From positions 57,917-121,916 of the forward strand of contig NZ_SJUO01000006.1 of NCBI RefSeq assembly GCF_004336985.1: a stretch of DNA of 64,000 nucleotides. Reading direction: 5' to 3'. The DNA is from Exiguobacterium sp. SL-9 (GTDB lineage Bacteria; Bacillota; Bacilli; Exiguobacteriales; Exiguobacteriaceae). Made by a program: the position numbers and the translations under genes. The first letter of the stretch is position 1, and every line of letters begins with the position of its first letter. The notes below the pieces were generated by a model that was given only the letters and a program-made list of their open reading frames with translations, searched no databases and was not told where the DNA came from. Positions 8,546 through 16,583 of this stretch are shown here, one piece after another.

Positions 8546-9143
8546 ATGGCTTCAAACCACCTGCCGTGAGCGGCCCTTCGAATGTGATTGTATAAATGAT
8601 GCGGGCGATCTCTTCGGCCGTTTCAGGCCGGTCGTTATACAACCATTCGTAGATGACACCCATATGCGCCGAGGAGATGTAAGACACTAAGTAGTCGGCT
8701 GGTACGAGGGAGTTCGTCTCGTCGAACAACACCGTCGGGGAACGTTGGAACAGCGCCGCGTGCATATACGACCGGAGCCGTGCTTGGAACTGTGGGTCCC
8801 CATTCGGTCTGAGGAGTGGTTTCATCAAGACTTTGTTCGCTTCGATGAAACGGATGAACGGGACGAGCAGTTGATAGGAAGATTCGCTGCGCTCTTCCCC
8901 GAAAACATGGGGGAGGTTTTTCACGAGTTTATGTTCGGCTTCATGAAAGATGGCTTCAATCGACTTCTCCATCAAATCGAACTTATCCACATAGTGACTA
9001 TAAAACGTGCCCCGATTGATACCGGCCCGTTCGGTGATCGCTTTCACGGTGACCGCTTCGAATCCTTGCTCGTCCATCAAGTCTAAAAAGGCTGTCTTGA
9101 TCAATTGTTTCGTTCGTATGATACGTAAATCTTCATGTCCCAT
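8544..9143 (-). CDS. TetR-family transcriptional regulator
   Basis: A 199-aa protein. The N-terminal helix-turn-helix is canonical (FEAVTVKAITERAGINRGTFYSHY, residues 29-52, and DKFDLMEKSI after it). The C-terminal ligand domain ends with a hydrophobic helix (YLVSYISSAHMGVIYEWLYN) as in the TetR group that includes DhaS. It is divergent from the ABC-2 exporter genes at 9315-11049 and presumably represses them; the shared 171-bp intergenic region holds the exporter promoter. Confidence 0.9.
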   Translation of the reverse strand: MGHEDLRIIRTKQLIKTAFLDLMDEQGFEAVTVKAITERAGINRGTFYSHYVDKFDLMEKSIEAIFHEAEHKLVKNLPHVFGEERSESSYQLLVPFIRFIEANKVLMKPLLRPNGDPQFQARLRSYMHAALFQRSPTVLFDETNSLVPADYLVSYISSAHMGVIYEWLYNDRPETAEEIARIIYTITFEGPLTAGGLKP

Positions 9144-9215
9144 CTAATTTTTCTCCTTTATCCAACACTTGAGTAGAAACTGTCTGATAACCGACACGAT
9201 GGCCGATATTGCCGA

Positions 9216-9244
9216 TTGTTGGGTTGTCTGCCGAGGTCTATACT
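9216..9244 (+). promoter_or_regulatory. sigma-A promoter of the ABC-2 exporter operon
   Basis: TTGTTG, 17 nt, TATACT, 71 bp before the ATPase start at 9315. A short palindrome ACACGGTGT lies just downstream (about 9259-9267) and could be part of a repressor site for the divergent TetR protein. Confidence 0.5.
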
Positions 9245-9314
9245 GAACCTATAAACCAACACGGTGTCTATTAATTTAGTTTACTCGAACATGGCATCGA
9301 AAAGGAGAATGAAT

Positions 9315-10043
9315 ATGGATATTCAACTGAACGACATCAGCAAATCGTTCGGTGACCAATTGGCCATCGATCATGTTGGCTTTACCATCAACTCAGGCGA
9401 CATTTGTTGCTTGCTCGGCCCATCCGGCTCAGGTAAGACGACGCTCATCCGGCTGATGATTGGTGCCTTGGCCGCAGACAAGGGTTCCATCCGGGTCGGC
9501 GAGACGACGATGCCGAGCATGGATATGCTCCACAACATTGGCTTCATGCCTCAAAACGATGGATTGTACGAAGACTTGTCGGCCGAGGCAAACCTTGAAT
9601 TTTTCGGGTCGATTTATAAGCTCGGCAAGGCGAAGCTGCAGCAACGCATCACCGACGTGCTCGCCCTCGTCGATTTGACGGCCGATCGGAAAAAGCTCGT
9701 TCGGAACTTCTCAGGAGGAATGAAGAAACGACTGTCGCTCGCCATCGCCATTCTCCATCAACCGGACGTCTTGTTTCTAGATGAGCCGACGGTCGGCATC
9801 GATCCGATTCTGCGCCGCCAGATTTGGGACCAGTTTCAAGCGATCCGCGCGAACGGGACGACCATTATCGTCTCGACGCACGTCATGGACGAAGTACTCG
9901 AATGTGACCGGGCCGCGCTCATCTATAACGGCCGCTTGATTGCCTATGACACGGTGCCGCATCTATTGGACCAGACGGAGAACGGTCGCGTCGAGGAACT
10001 GTTCCTCATCGCTGGACGAGAAGGAGGGACGGGTCATGCGTAA
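9315..10043 (+). CDS. ABC-2-type exporter ATP-binding protein
   Basis: The start ATG at 9315 lies 7 nt after GGAG and is preferred to the frame extension back to 9264. The 242-aa ATPase has Walker A GPSGSGKTT, a MPQNDGLYEDLS Q-loop, signature NFSGGMKKR, Walker B VLFLDEPTVGIDP, and H-loop STHVMDE. These are features of the multidrug (CcmA/NodI-like) class of ABC-2 exporters. It overlaps the permease gene by 8 bp. The likely role is drug or lipid efflux controlled by the divergent TetR protein. Confidence 0.92.
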   Translation: MDIQLNDISKSFGDQLAIDHVGFTINSGDICCLLGPSGSGKTTLIRLMIGALAADKGSIRVGETTMPSMDMLHNIGFMPQNDGLYEDLSAEANLEFFGSIYKLGKAKLQQRITDVLALVDLTADRKKLVRNFSGGMKKRLSLAIAILHQPDVLFLDEPTVGIDPILRRQIWDQFQAIRANGTTIIVSTHVMDEVLECDRAALIYNGRLIAYDTVPHLLDQTENGRVEELFLIAGREGGTGHA

Positions 10044-11049
10044 CTTGGCGAAACGCGTCATCTTTCAGACGCTCAACGATAAACGAAGTGTCGCGTTGAT
10101 TTTGATTGCCCCGCTCCTCATCTTGACGCTCGTCTACTTTCTCCTCGGCGACTCGGATTACGTGCCGGTCGTCGTGCTCGATGAGGATGCACAAACACAA
10201 CTCGTCGAAGCGCTCGAAGCCGAGACGCTCGACGTCCGCTTGGACACGGTCGACAATCCGTTCGGATATTTAGAGGACAATAAGGACGTCGATGCGATCT
10301 TTGAAGCGACGCAGGAAGGGACGACGATCACGCTCCGAGAACCGTCGACGAAATCGTCGAAGGCGGTACGGGAGATTCAAGCGGCGTTGTCGGCATTGAA
10401 TCCGGCGGCTGATATCGAGATGAACTATGTATATGGGGAAGAAGGGCAATCGACGTTCGACTCGTTCGGCTACGTGTTCTTGTCGCTGTTCTCGTTCTTC
10501 TTCGTCTTCATCCTGTCGGCGATGGCGCTCGTCAAAGAGCGGAGCGGTGGCACGCTCGAACGTCTTCTGATGACACCGATTAAACGCGGACAGGTCATTC
10601 TAGGATATACGCTCGGCTACGGCGTGTTCGCGGTCGTCCAGTCCGTGCTCATCGTGCTGTATACGATTTACGTGCTCGGCCTGACCTCGCTCGGGAATAT
10701 CGGTTGGGTTATGTTGGTCATGCTGCTCATGGCCGGGACGGCCGTCTTGTTCGGGGCGACGATTTCGGTGTTCGCCCGTTCGGAGCTTCAAGTCGTCCAG
10801 ATGATTCCATTCACGATTATTCCGCAAGTGTTCTTCTCTGGCTTGATTCCACTCGACTTGATTCCGTACGGGCTCGGCAATTTGAGCTACGTCATGCCAA
10901 TCTTTTACGGGGCGACGGCCATCAAAGAAGTGATGGTGTACGGCAGCGGTTTTTCTGGAATCTCGGGTTATGTGCTCGGCTTGGTCGTCTATGCCGGGGT
11001 GCTCTACTTGCTCAACATGCGAGCGCTCGGGAAGTATCGGGGGCATTGA
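10036..11049 (+). CDS. ABC-2-type exporter permease
   Basis: The start at 10036 follows AAGGAGGG. The 337-aa protein has one N-terminal helix (VALILIAPLLILTLVYFLL), an extracytoplasmic domain of about 130 residues, then five or more helices including the ABC-2 signature region ERSGGTLERLLMTPIKRGQVILGY. The order and overlap with the ATPase make a two-gene exporter. Its stop is 1 bp from the end of the convergent DedA-like gene. Confidence 0.9.
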   Translation: MRNLAKRVIFQTLNDKRSVALILIAPLLILTLVYFLLGDSDYVPVVVLDEDAQTQLVEALEAETLDVRLDTVDNPFGYLEDNKDVDAIFEATQEGTTITLREPSTKSSKAVREIQAALSALNPAADIEMNYVYGEEGQSTFDSFGYVFLSLFSFFFVFILSAMALVKERSGGTLERLLMTPIKRGQVILGYTLGYGVFAVVQSVLIVLYTIYVLGLTSLGNIGWVMLVMLLMAGTAVLFGATISVFARSELQVVQMIPFTIIPQVFFSGLIPLDLIPYGLGNLSYVMPIFYGATAIKEVMVYGSGFSGISGYVLGLVVYAGVLYLLNMRALGKYRGH

Positions 11050-11050
11050 G

Positions 11051-11515
11051 TCATAAAGCGAGGACCCAATCTTGTAACTGTTGAAATGCCGGGACTTGAC
11101 CGGCTAAGCGAATCACGATGAACCAGGCTCCTGTATAAAGCAAGGCCGAGATGGCATTGTAGAGCGCATACGTCCGAAACTTGAGCGATGTGAAACCAGC
11201 AACGTAATGAAGCGGATGGCGCAGGCCGGGAATGAAATAAGAGATGAGGACAATCCGTGACCCGTACTTCTCATAGAGTGCCTTCGCCCGATTCAAGTAC
11301 CGGGAATTGCGCTTGGAAGTCGGAATCACGCGATGGAGTCCGCGACCGACAAGATAAAACCAACTGAACGCGAGCGTGAAGACGACCCACGTCGTGACGA
11401 AGAGCGCCCAACCTGGGGGCGCGACAGTCAAATGGGTAATCATCAGCACGTCGTCTGATAATGGGGTAAACATGATCCCGATGGCGAGCATCACGTATTG
11501 CGTCAATAATTCCAT
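11051..11515 (-). CDS. DedA/VTT-family membrane protein
   Basis: A 154-aa membrane protein with the DedA-type core: a charged segment after the first helices, then KYGSRIVLISYFIPGLRHPL followed by HYVAGFTSLKFRTYALYNAIS. The F-x-G-x-R motif appears as IPGLRHPLHYVAG. DedA proteins are membrane homeostasis proteins, some of them phospholipid flippases. At 154 residues it is shorter than the usual 190-220, so it is a small member. It is divergent from the two-component system at 11769, with which it shares a 253-bp intergenic region carrying repeat motifs. Confidence 0.82.
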   Translation of the reverse strand: MELLTQYVMLAIGIMFTPLSDDVLMITHLTVAPPGWALFVTTWVVFTLAFSWFYLVGRGLHRVIPTSKRNSRYLNRAKALYEKYGSRIVLISYFIPGLRHPLHYVAGFTSLKFRTYALYNAISALLYTGAWFIVIRLAGQVPAFQQLQDWVLAL

Positions 11516-11577
11516 ATTCGATCACTCCTTATTTTTGTCTAGTATCCCCCGACAAACGTAAGGAGTTTTTAGCGCCA

Positions 11578-11637
11578 TCTTAAGAAATCTTAAGAAGTAC
11601 CACAGAAATCGTTGCGATCCGCTCGGTATCCTTAAGA
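11578..11637. promoter_or_regulatory. direct repeats, probable response-regulator site
   Basis: Two back-to-back decamers TCTTAAGAA(A/G) lie at 11578-11597, and a third core CTTAAGA lies at 11631-11637, 42 bp (four helical turns) after the second. The repeats sit between the divergent DedA-like gene and the OmpR-type regulator gene. Tandem direct repeats at one helical turn are what PhoP/OmpR-family regulators bind, so autoregulation and control of the DedA-like gene are plausible. Confidence 0.5.
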
Positions 11638-11768
11638 TAATCAGACGAGTTGACGCGTAGGATGGAACAGAAGCGGAAAAAAGATGCTACGCTAGGTTCA
11701 ATCGAGACGACTGCTAAGGTCGTCCATAAATCGTACGTTTAACATGTATTCAAGTAAGGAGGAAGAAC

Positions 11769-12461
11769 ATGCGGTCACAACCGACCATTTTGATTGCCGA
11801 TGACGATGAGGCAATTCGCGAGCTGCTCGCGATTTATTTGAAGAACGAAGGATATGCGCTTCGGTTTGCGAAAACAGGCCAAGAGGTGCTCGACATCGTC
11901 GCGCATGAACCGATTGATTTACTCATTTTAGACTGGATGATGCCCGTCATGGACGGCATCTCCGCCTGTATCGAGATTCGGAAGACACAGTTCATGCCAA
12001 TCTTGATGCTAACAGCTAAAACGAGTGACTTGGATTTGATGCAAGGGATTTCTGTCGGAGCAGATGACTATATGAAAAAGCCGTTCAATCCGCTCGAAGT
12101 GACGTTACGGGTCAAGTCATTGCTCCGACGCTATCGTGACTATGGGGCACATCAAGCGACCCAGTCTGGAAAACTCATGTTTCAAGAATTGACGCTTGAT
12201 GTGCAGACGAGGCAATGTCAAAAAGGTGAGGCGCTGATTCGCCTCACCCCAAAAGAGTTTGATATTCTTTCCTATTTCATGCGACATCCGAATCAAGTGC
12301 TGACGGTCGAACAGATTTATGAGGCCGTGTGGGGAGAGGATGCGTTTGAGGTCGATAATACCGTGATGGTGCACATCACTAAAATTCGCGAAAAGATTGA
12401 AGAGACACCACGGAAACCATCGTTTATCAAGACGGTTTGGGGCGTAGGGTATCGGTTATGA
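11769..12461 (+). CDS. OmpR-family response regulator
   Basis: A 230-aa protein with a receiver domain (acidic DDD at 11-13, phospho-acceptor D55 in LILDWMMPV, K in YMKKPFNP) and a C-terminal winged helix (VDNTVMVHITKIREKIE). The start follows AAGGAGGAAG. It overlaps its kinase by 4 bp. The family resemblance is to VanR/YycF-like regulators. The target is probably its own promoter region with the TCTTAAGAA repeats. Confidence 0.92.
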   Translation: MRSQPTILIADDDEAIRELLAIYLKNEGYALRFAKTGQEVLDIVAHEPIDLLILDWMMPVMDGISACIEIRKTQFMPILMLTAKTSDLDLMQGISVGADDYMKKPFNPLEVTLRVKSLLRRYRDYGAHQATQSGKLMFQELTLDVQTRQCQKGEALIRLTPKEFDILSYFMRHPNQVLTVEQIYEAVWGEDAFEVDNTVMVHITKIREKIEETPRKPSFIKTVWGVGYRL

Positions 12462-13552
12462 AGCAGCGACAATGGGACCGATTACTCGTCAAGCTGATTG
12501 GGATTATTTTAGTCAATGCTCTCATCGCCACGATTGCCTTTTTAATTATGGGCTACTCGATTAGCATGTATTACATTCGGAGCGGGAACACGCCTGAGCC
12601 GTTGACGTCCAATCTTGCCTTTTTGACCGTGACGTTCATTACGATTTTCATTTTCATCATCGGTTTCTCGTTGATGATGCGAAAAACATTACGAAAAATC
12701 ACGTATTTGTCAGATGAGATTAAACAGATTGCGAACGGGGACCTCGATCGAACCGTTGACCTGAAGGGCCAGGATGAACTCGCGTCACTTGCGAAAAATG
12801 TCACACAAATGTCCGTTCAATTAAAAGAACTGTTTGAACGGGAACGGGCCCACGAAGAAGAACGGAATCAACTGTTCTCGAACCTGTCCCACGACTTACG
12901 GACACCGTTGACGAGCATTCGTGGCTACCTACAATTGCTCGAAAGCGAACGTGTGATGACGGACATAGAACGGAGTCATTTCAACGTGTTGAACGAGAAA
13001 ACGGCTCAGCTCGAACAATTGCTCGATCAGTTGATGGACGTGAACCGGTTGTATTCGTCTCAAGTGACGCTCTCGAAACATCGAATGAACATCAGTCTGT
13101 TGACGACACAGCTCGTCCACGAGATGGGCCCGTTGTTTGAAGAGGCTGGATCTCGCGTGTCGGTCAATGTGCAACCCGATCTCTACATCGAAGCCGATCA
13201 AGACCAACTGATTCGCGTCTTTCAGAACTTGATGTCGAACGCATTGAAATACGCGACACCAGGTGGACCGATCGAATTGACGCTTGTTGAACGAGACGAG
13301 TATGTCTTATGGCAACTGTGTAATGAGACGACACCCCAGACGATTGCGTCCATCGACCATTTGTTTGACCGGACGTATCGGGTGGACGCATCACGAGGCG
13401 AGACGCCCGGCGATGGTCTTGGCCTGTCGATTGCCCGGCAAATCATGCTCCTGCATGAAGGCACGTTGACGGCATATGCTTTAGAGGCGAATCGGATTTG
13501 TTTCGAAGCCTGTTTTCGAATCGAACGAGAAACCAATTCTTCGATTCAGTGA
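12458..13552 (+). CDS. sensor histidine kinase
   Basis: The start at 12458 comes from the ATGA overlap with the regulator. The 364-aa protein has two helices close together (IIGIILVNALIATIAFLIMG and LTVTFITIFIFIIGFSLMM) with only about 15 external residues, so it senses within the membrane or through a partner. Then come HAMP (QIANGDLDRTVDLKGQDELA), HisKA with FSNLSHDLRTP, and HATPase boxes (NLMSNALKYA, GDGLGLSIA). Its 3' end overlaps the convergent methyltransferase gene by 7 bp. The divergent DedA-like gene suggests a role in membrane stress. Confidence 0.92.
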   Translation: MKQRQWDRLLVKLIGIILVNALIATIAFLIMGYSISMYYIRSGNTPEPLTSNLAFLTVTFITIFIFIIGFSLMMRKTLRKITYLSDEIKQIANGDLDRTVDLKGQDELASLAKNVTQMSVQLKELFERERAHEEERNQLFSNLSHDLRTPLTSIRGYLQLLESERVMTDIERSHFNVLNEKTAQLEQLLDQLMDVNRLYSSQVTLSKHRMNISLLTTQLVHEMGPLFEEAGSRVSVNVQPDLYIEADQDQLIRVFQNLMSNALKYATPGGPIELTLVERDEYVLWQLCNETTPQTIASIDHLFDRTYRVDASRGETPGDGLGLSIARQIMLLHEGTLTAYALEANRICFEACFRIERETNSSIQ

Positions 13553-14145
13553 TGTTTTTGTCCGATATATTGCAAGACCGCCGATTCACCGTTGTGGAGT
13601 GCGCCTTCGTGTCGCTCCACAGTACCGTCGAAAAAGTGAATCGTTTTGAATGAATCCATGAGTGAGGCGAAATCGGCTGGCGTATAGAGCAGTTCTTTTT
13701 GCTTCGGGCCGCCCGTCCCATAAGCGAGTTGTGCCTCGCTGTAGACTTCCGTCACAAAATAACCGCCTGGCTTTAGGGCTCGGTTGACCCCAGCAACGAC
13801 GGACTTTTTCACATGATTGGGAAAATGTCCGTAAATACAGATGATGGCGTCATAGGCGTCTTCCGGCCAATCGGCATCGACCAAATCGACGAGATGGGTG
13901 TGAAGAGTGACCCCGCTACGTTTCGCTAACCGGTTTGCTTTGTCGAGACCGACTTGCGAGTAGTCCCACATGTCCACGTCGACTCCTTGTTCCGCGAGCC
14001 AAACCGCATTTCGTCCTTCCCCTTCCGCGATTGCGAGTACACGCATCCCTTGTTTGAACAGGTGTGCCTGTTGCTTCACAAAGGCGTTCGGGTTTTCTCC
14101 GTACACATACTCATCCGTATTGAATCGTTTATCCCAAGTCGACAT
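13546..14145 (-). CDS. class I SAM-dependent methyltransferase
   Basis: A 199-aa protein with a Rossmann methyltransferase fold. Motif I is VLAIAEGEGRNAVWLAEQG (about 35-53), the acidic end of strand 2 is VDMWDYS, motif II/III is DAIICIYGHFP, and post-motif is LKPGGYFVTEVYS. It resembles TehB-like small-molecule methyltransferases. No substrate can be inferred. It has its own ribosome binding site (AAGGAGGAAC) and no co-directional neighbour. Confidence 0.85.
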   Translation of the reverse strand: MSTWDKRFNTDEYVYGENPNAFVKQQAHLFKQGMRVLAIAEGEGRNAVWLAEQGVDVDMWDYSQVGLDKANRLAKRSGVTLHTHLVDLVDADWPEDAYDAIICIYGHFPNHVKKSVVAGVNRALKPGGYFVTEVYSEAQLAYGTGGPKQKELLYTPADFASLMDSFKTIHFFDGTVERHEGALHNGESAVLQYIGQKHH

Positions 14146-14211
14146 GCTCTGTTCCTCCTTAATGGACGTAGCGCGTACACGTCCTCAAGTTTGTTCTTTC
14201 AGTTTACATGA

Positions 14212-14243
14212 AAAAAGCATCCGAGCAGATGCCCGAATGCTTG
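14212..14243 (-). terminator. minus-strand intrinsic terminator
   Basis: Read on the minus strand, AGCATTCGGG/CTCGGATGCT forms a 10-bp stem with two wobble pairs and runs into TTTTTT. It lies just past a 25-codon ORF (14244-14321) and before the methyltransferase start, so it must end a short transcript arising between 14245 and 14430. Confidence 0.65.
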
Positions 14244-14321
14244 TTAACGTTTAAGTAGTAAAGCGACGCCCGTCACGAGAAGTGCGAGTCCGCTAAACAG
14301 TCGTATTTGGTTGCAAGTCAC
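14244..14321 (-). CDS. possible 25-aa membrane peptide
   Basis: A GTG-initiated ORF with AGGGGTGA nine nt upstream encodes one basic N-terminal stretch and one hydrophobic helix (IRLFSGLALLVTGVALLLKR). A terminator on the same strand follows at once. No homologue was recognised. It could also be the end of a decayed longer gene. The codon content reads as protein, but the short length keeps confidence low. Confidence 0.35.
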   Translation of the reverse strand: MTCNQIRLFSGLALLVTGVALLLKR

Positions 14322-14380
14322 TATCCTTCACCCCTATATTCAAGATCATCCTCTAATCAGAATAATCTAAATCGTTAAAA

Positions 14381-14404
14381 AAGGAAACAAAAACCAGTTT
14401 CCTT
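14381..14404 (-). terminator. minus-strand terminator-like hairpin without a gene before it
   Basis: Perfect 8-bp stem AAGGAAAC/GTTTCCTT with an 8-nt loop, followed on the minus strand by TTTTTT. It lies in the leader of the plus-strand gene at 14433, where no minus-strand gene precedes it. It may protect against antisense transcription or act as an attenuator of the 25-aa ORF. Confidence 0.45.
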
Positions 14405-14432
14405 ACGTAAGATAGAAGTGAGGTGATGAGAA

Positions 14433-14891
14433 ATGGAGAAACAAGCACGAATTCGAACGATTCAACTGTATCAAAAAAGATGGATGCCTTTGCACGTATC
14501 GGTCGTCATCGCGGTCGGGATCTCATTTGCGTTATTGGTCATGAACGAGTTTCAAACGGGTTATGGGGTCGCGTTTTTAGTGGGACTCGTCGTGTTAAGT
14601 TATTTAGAATGGCGTGAAAGCCGGTTTATGCAGCGTTTGACAGATGAACCGCACGTTCAAACACTCATTCGTCGTTCCTATATGGGGCGAAACGCCATCT
14701 CGTTGCTCGGCGCGATGGGGTTCTATGTTTTATTCAAGGCCGGGCTACAGTCTAATTTTTTCTTATGGATGACCATTGTATTGTGTGCATTTGCTACTCA
14801 AACGATGACGACGATGTATTACGAACGTAAAATTCGGCAACATGACCCGGAACATCCGAATCGGCACGATTTGAGTTTTACAAAAGGATAG
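14433..14891 (+). CDS. four-helix membrane protein of the 30-33 kb family
   Basis: A 152-aa protein with helix pair 1 (VSVVIAVGISFALLVMNEFQ and GVAFLVGLVVLSYLEW), a basic cytoplasmic loop (RESRFMQRLTDEPHVQTLIRR), helix pair 2, and a charged tail YYERKIRQHDPEHPNRHDL. The tail matches the HDxxH..xxxL pattern of the paralogues at 3-482, 32452 and 32954. Translation starts after GAGGTGATGAGA. The gene is monocistronic and closed by a strong terminator. Function unknown. Confidence 0.75.
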   Translation: MEKQARIRTIQLYQKRWMPLHVSVVIAVGISFALLVMNEFQTGYGVAFLVGLVVLSYLEWRESRFMQRLTDEPHVQTLIRRSYMGRNAISLLGAMGFYVLFKAGLQSNFFLWMTIVLCAFATQTMTTMYYERKIRQHDPEHPNRHDLSFTKG

Positions 14892-14896
14892 ACAGC

Positions 14897-14928
14897 AAAC
14901 AAGCCGCCCTGTTCAGGACGGCTTGTTT
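14897..14928. terminator. bidirectional terminator
   Basis: AAACAAGCCGNCCTG/CAGGACGGCTTGTTT forms a 15-position stem with one mismatch and a 2-nt gap, between the convergent genes ending at 14891 and 14936. Both flanks are usable as U tracts. Confidence 0.8.
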
Positions 14929-14935
14929 CATTAAT

Positions 14936-16429
14936 TCAATTCGCTTTTTTGAGTTCTGCTGTCTCTTCTTTAAAATCAAGTTTTTTCACGTCGACTCGTT
15001 TCACGAAGAACGCAAGCACGAGCGCCAAAATGTTCATACCGAGAGCGACATAGAATGAAACTTGAATCCCTGACAGTAACGCTTGCTGCGTCAACGCGCC
15101 CATCGCACTCTCGGTGAGTGTCGCTGGGTCGACGCCGGTCATGAGTGATTCGGCTTCAGTCTTCGTCACCGAGTTCATGATGGTGACAAGGACGGCCGTC
15201 CCAATCGCACCCGACACTTGTTGGGCCGTGTTATTGATGGCCGTTCCGTGCGGGTTGAGGCTCGTTGGCAACTGGTTGAGACCATTAGTCATGATGGGCA
15301 TCATGACCATCGACATCCCGAACATGCGAAGCGTATACGTCGTCACGATGTACGTGTACGTCGAATCGAGTTGGACGTTGGCGAGCATGTACGTCGAGAT
15401 GGCCGTAATCGTGAGACCTGTGATCGAGAGCAACTTCGGTCCGAACTTATCGAACAGTTTCCCTGTGATCGGCGACATGATCCCCATGATGATGGCACCC
15501 GGCAATAGCATGAGCCCAGAGTCGAGCGGCGAGATGCCGCGGACGCTTTGCACATAGGCCGGTGTCAAAATCATCCCTGAGAACATGGCGACGGCGTTGA
15601 CGATCGCAATGATTGAAGCGAGTGCGAACATCGGATACTTATACGCACGAAGATCGAGGAGCGGTTTCTCCATATTGAGCTGACGGATGACGAAGGCGAT
15701 TAATGCGACGAACCCGACGATCATCGTCGTCAAGACGATCGGGTTGTCCCAACCGTCCGAACTCGCCGAGCTGACACCGTACAAGACGCCACCAAAACCG
15801 AGTGTCGACAAGACGAGCGAGAGATAGTCGAGCGATTGCTCTTTGTTTTGGACCATGACGTTCTCGGCTTTCCAAATGGCAAGACCGAGCCCGATGATGG
15901 CGAGCGGGAGAATCATCTCGAACAAGACGCGCCAGTCATAGTACTCGACAATATAACCCGAGAGTGTCGGACCGATGGCTGGTGCTGAGATCATGACAAG
16001 ACCGAAAATCCCCATCGCCGTTCCGCGTTTTTCACGCGGGAAACTGACGAGCATGACGTTCATGAGGAGAGGGCCCATCGTCGAAGCACCGACCGCTTGA
16101 ATCATCCGACCGGCGAGTAAGACGCCGAAGGTTGGAGAGAAGGCAGCGATAGCCGTCCCGAGGGCGAAAATCGCCATCGAAGTGATGAAGAGGCTCCGGT
16201 TTGAGAACCGGGTGATCAAGTAGGCCGATGCCGGGACAAGTACGCCCGTCACGAGCATGAAGCCGGTCGCGAGCCACTGCACTGTCGAGTAGTCAGCAAT
16301 CTCCAAATCGACCATGATCGATGGGAGCGCGACGTTCAATAAAGAGTTGTTGAGGAAGGCGATGAACGCCCCAACAAAGAGGACCGCGAGCATGAGATAC
16401 GGCGGTTTCTTTTGGAATTCTGGTTTCAT
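14936..16429 (-). CDS. DHA2-family multidrug MFS transporter (EmrB/QacA-like)
   Basis: A 497-aa protein with about 14 transmembrane helices. Motif D-like sequence in TM1 is LNNSLLNVALPSI, motif B is LLAGRMIQAVGAS, and motif C (antiporter motif) is MISAPAIGPTLSGYIVEYYDWRVLF. These are the marks of proton-coupled drug export of the EmrB/LmrB group. The start is at 16429 after AAAGGAG. It is divergent from a TetR-type regulator whose promoter carries a palindrome, so it is probably repressed by that protein and induced by its substrates. Confidence 0.92.
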   Translation of the reverse strand: MKPEFQKKPPYLMLAVLFVGAFIAFLNNSLLNVALPSIMVDLEIADYSTVQWLATGFMLVTGVLVPASAYLITRFSNRSLFITSMAIFALGTAIAAFSPTFGVLLAGRMIQAVGASTMGPLLMNVMLVSFPREKRGTAMGIFGLVMISAPAIGPTLSGYIVEYYDWRVLFEMILPLAIIGLGLAIWKAENVMVQNKEQSLDYLSLVLSTLGFGGVLYGVSSASSDGWDNPIVLTTMIVGFVALIAFVIRQLNMEKPLLDLRAYKYPMFALASIIAIVNAVAMFSGMILTPAYVQSVRGISPLDSGLMLLPGAIIMGIMSPITGKLFDKFGPKLLSITGLTITAISTYMLANVQLDSTYTYIVTTYTLRMFGMSMVMMPIMTNGLNQLPTSLNPHGTAINNTAQQVSGAIGTAVLVTIMNSVTKTEAESLMTGVDPATLTESAMGALTQQALLSGIQVSFYVALGMNILALVLAFFVKRVDVKKLDFKEETAELKKAN

Positions 16430-16513
16430 ACGAGTTGCTCCTTTATTTTCTAAATAGTTATATACTAGTAAGTGTCGATGTCATGATTTTATACCCGTCG
16501 TATAAATAAATCA

Positions 16514-16547
16514 ACCATTTTGTACTAAGGGTTCAAAATGGTATACT
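16514..16547 (+). promoter_or_regulatory. tetR promoter with an overlapping palindromic operator
   Basis: The promoter is TTGTAC (16520-16525), 16 nt, TATACT (16542-16547). A perfect inverted repeat ACCATTTTG/CAAAATGGT (16514-16522 and 16534-16542, 11-nt spacer) covers the -35 region and abuts the -10. It is the best candidate for the binding site of the TetR protein encoded at 16584, giving autorepression and, from the other side, control of the efflux pump. Confidence 0.65.
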
Positions 16548-16583
16548 TAAGCTAGAATTCAAACAGAACGGAGCAATCAGTAT

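Noticed and set aside
10600..11046. A 148-codon minus-strand ORF
   Set aside because: Antisense to the ABC-2 permease; composition is dominated by His, Arg, Asp and Glu.
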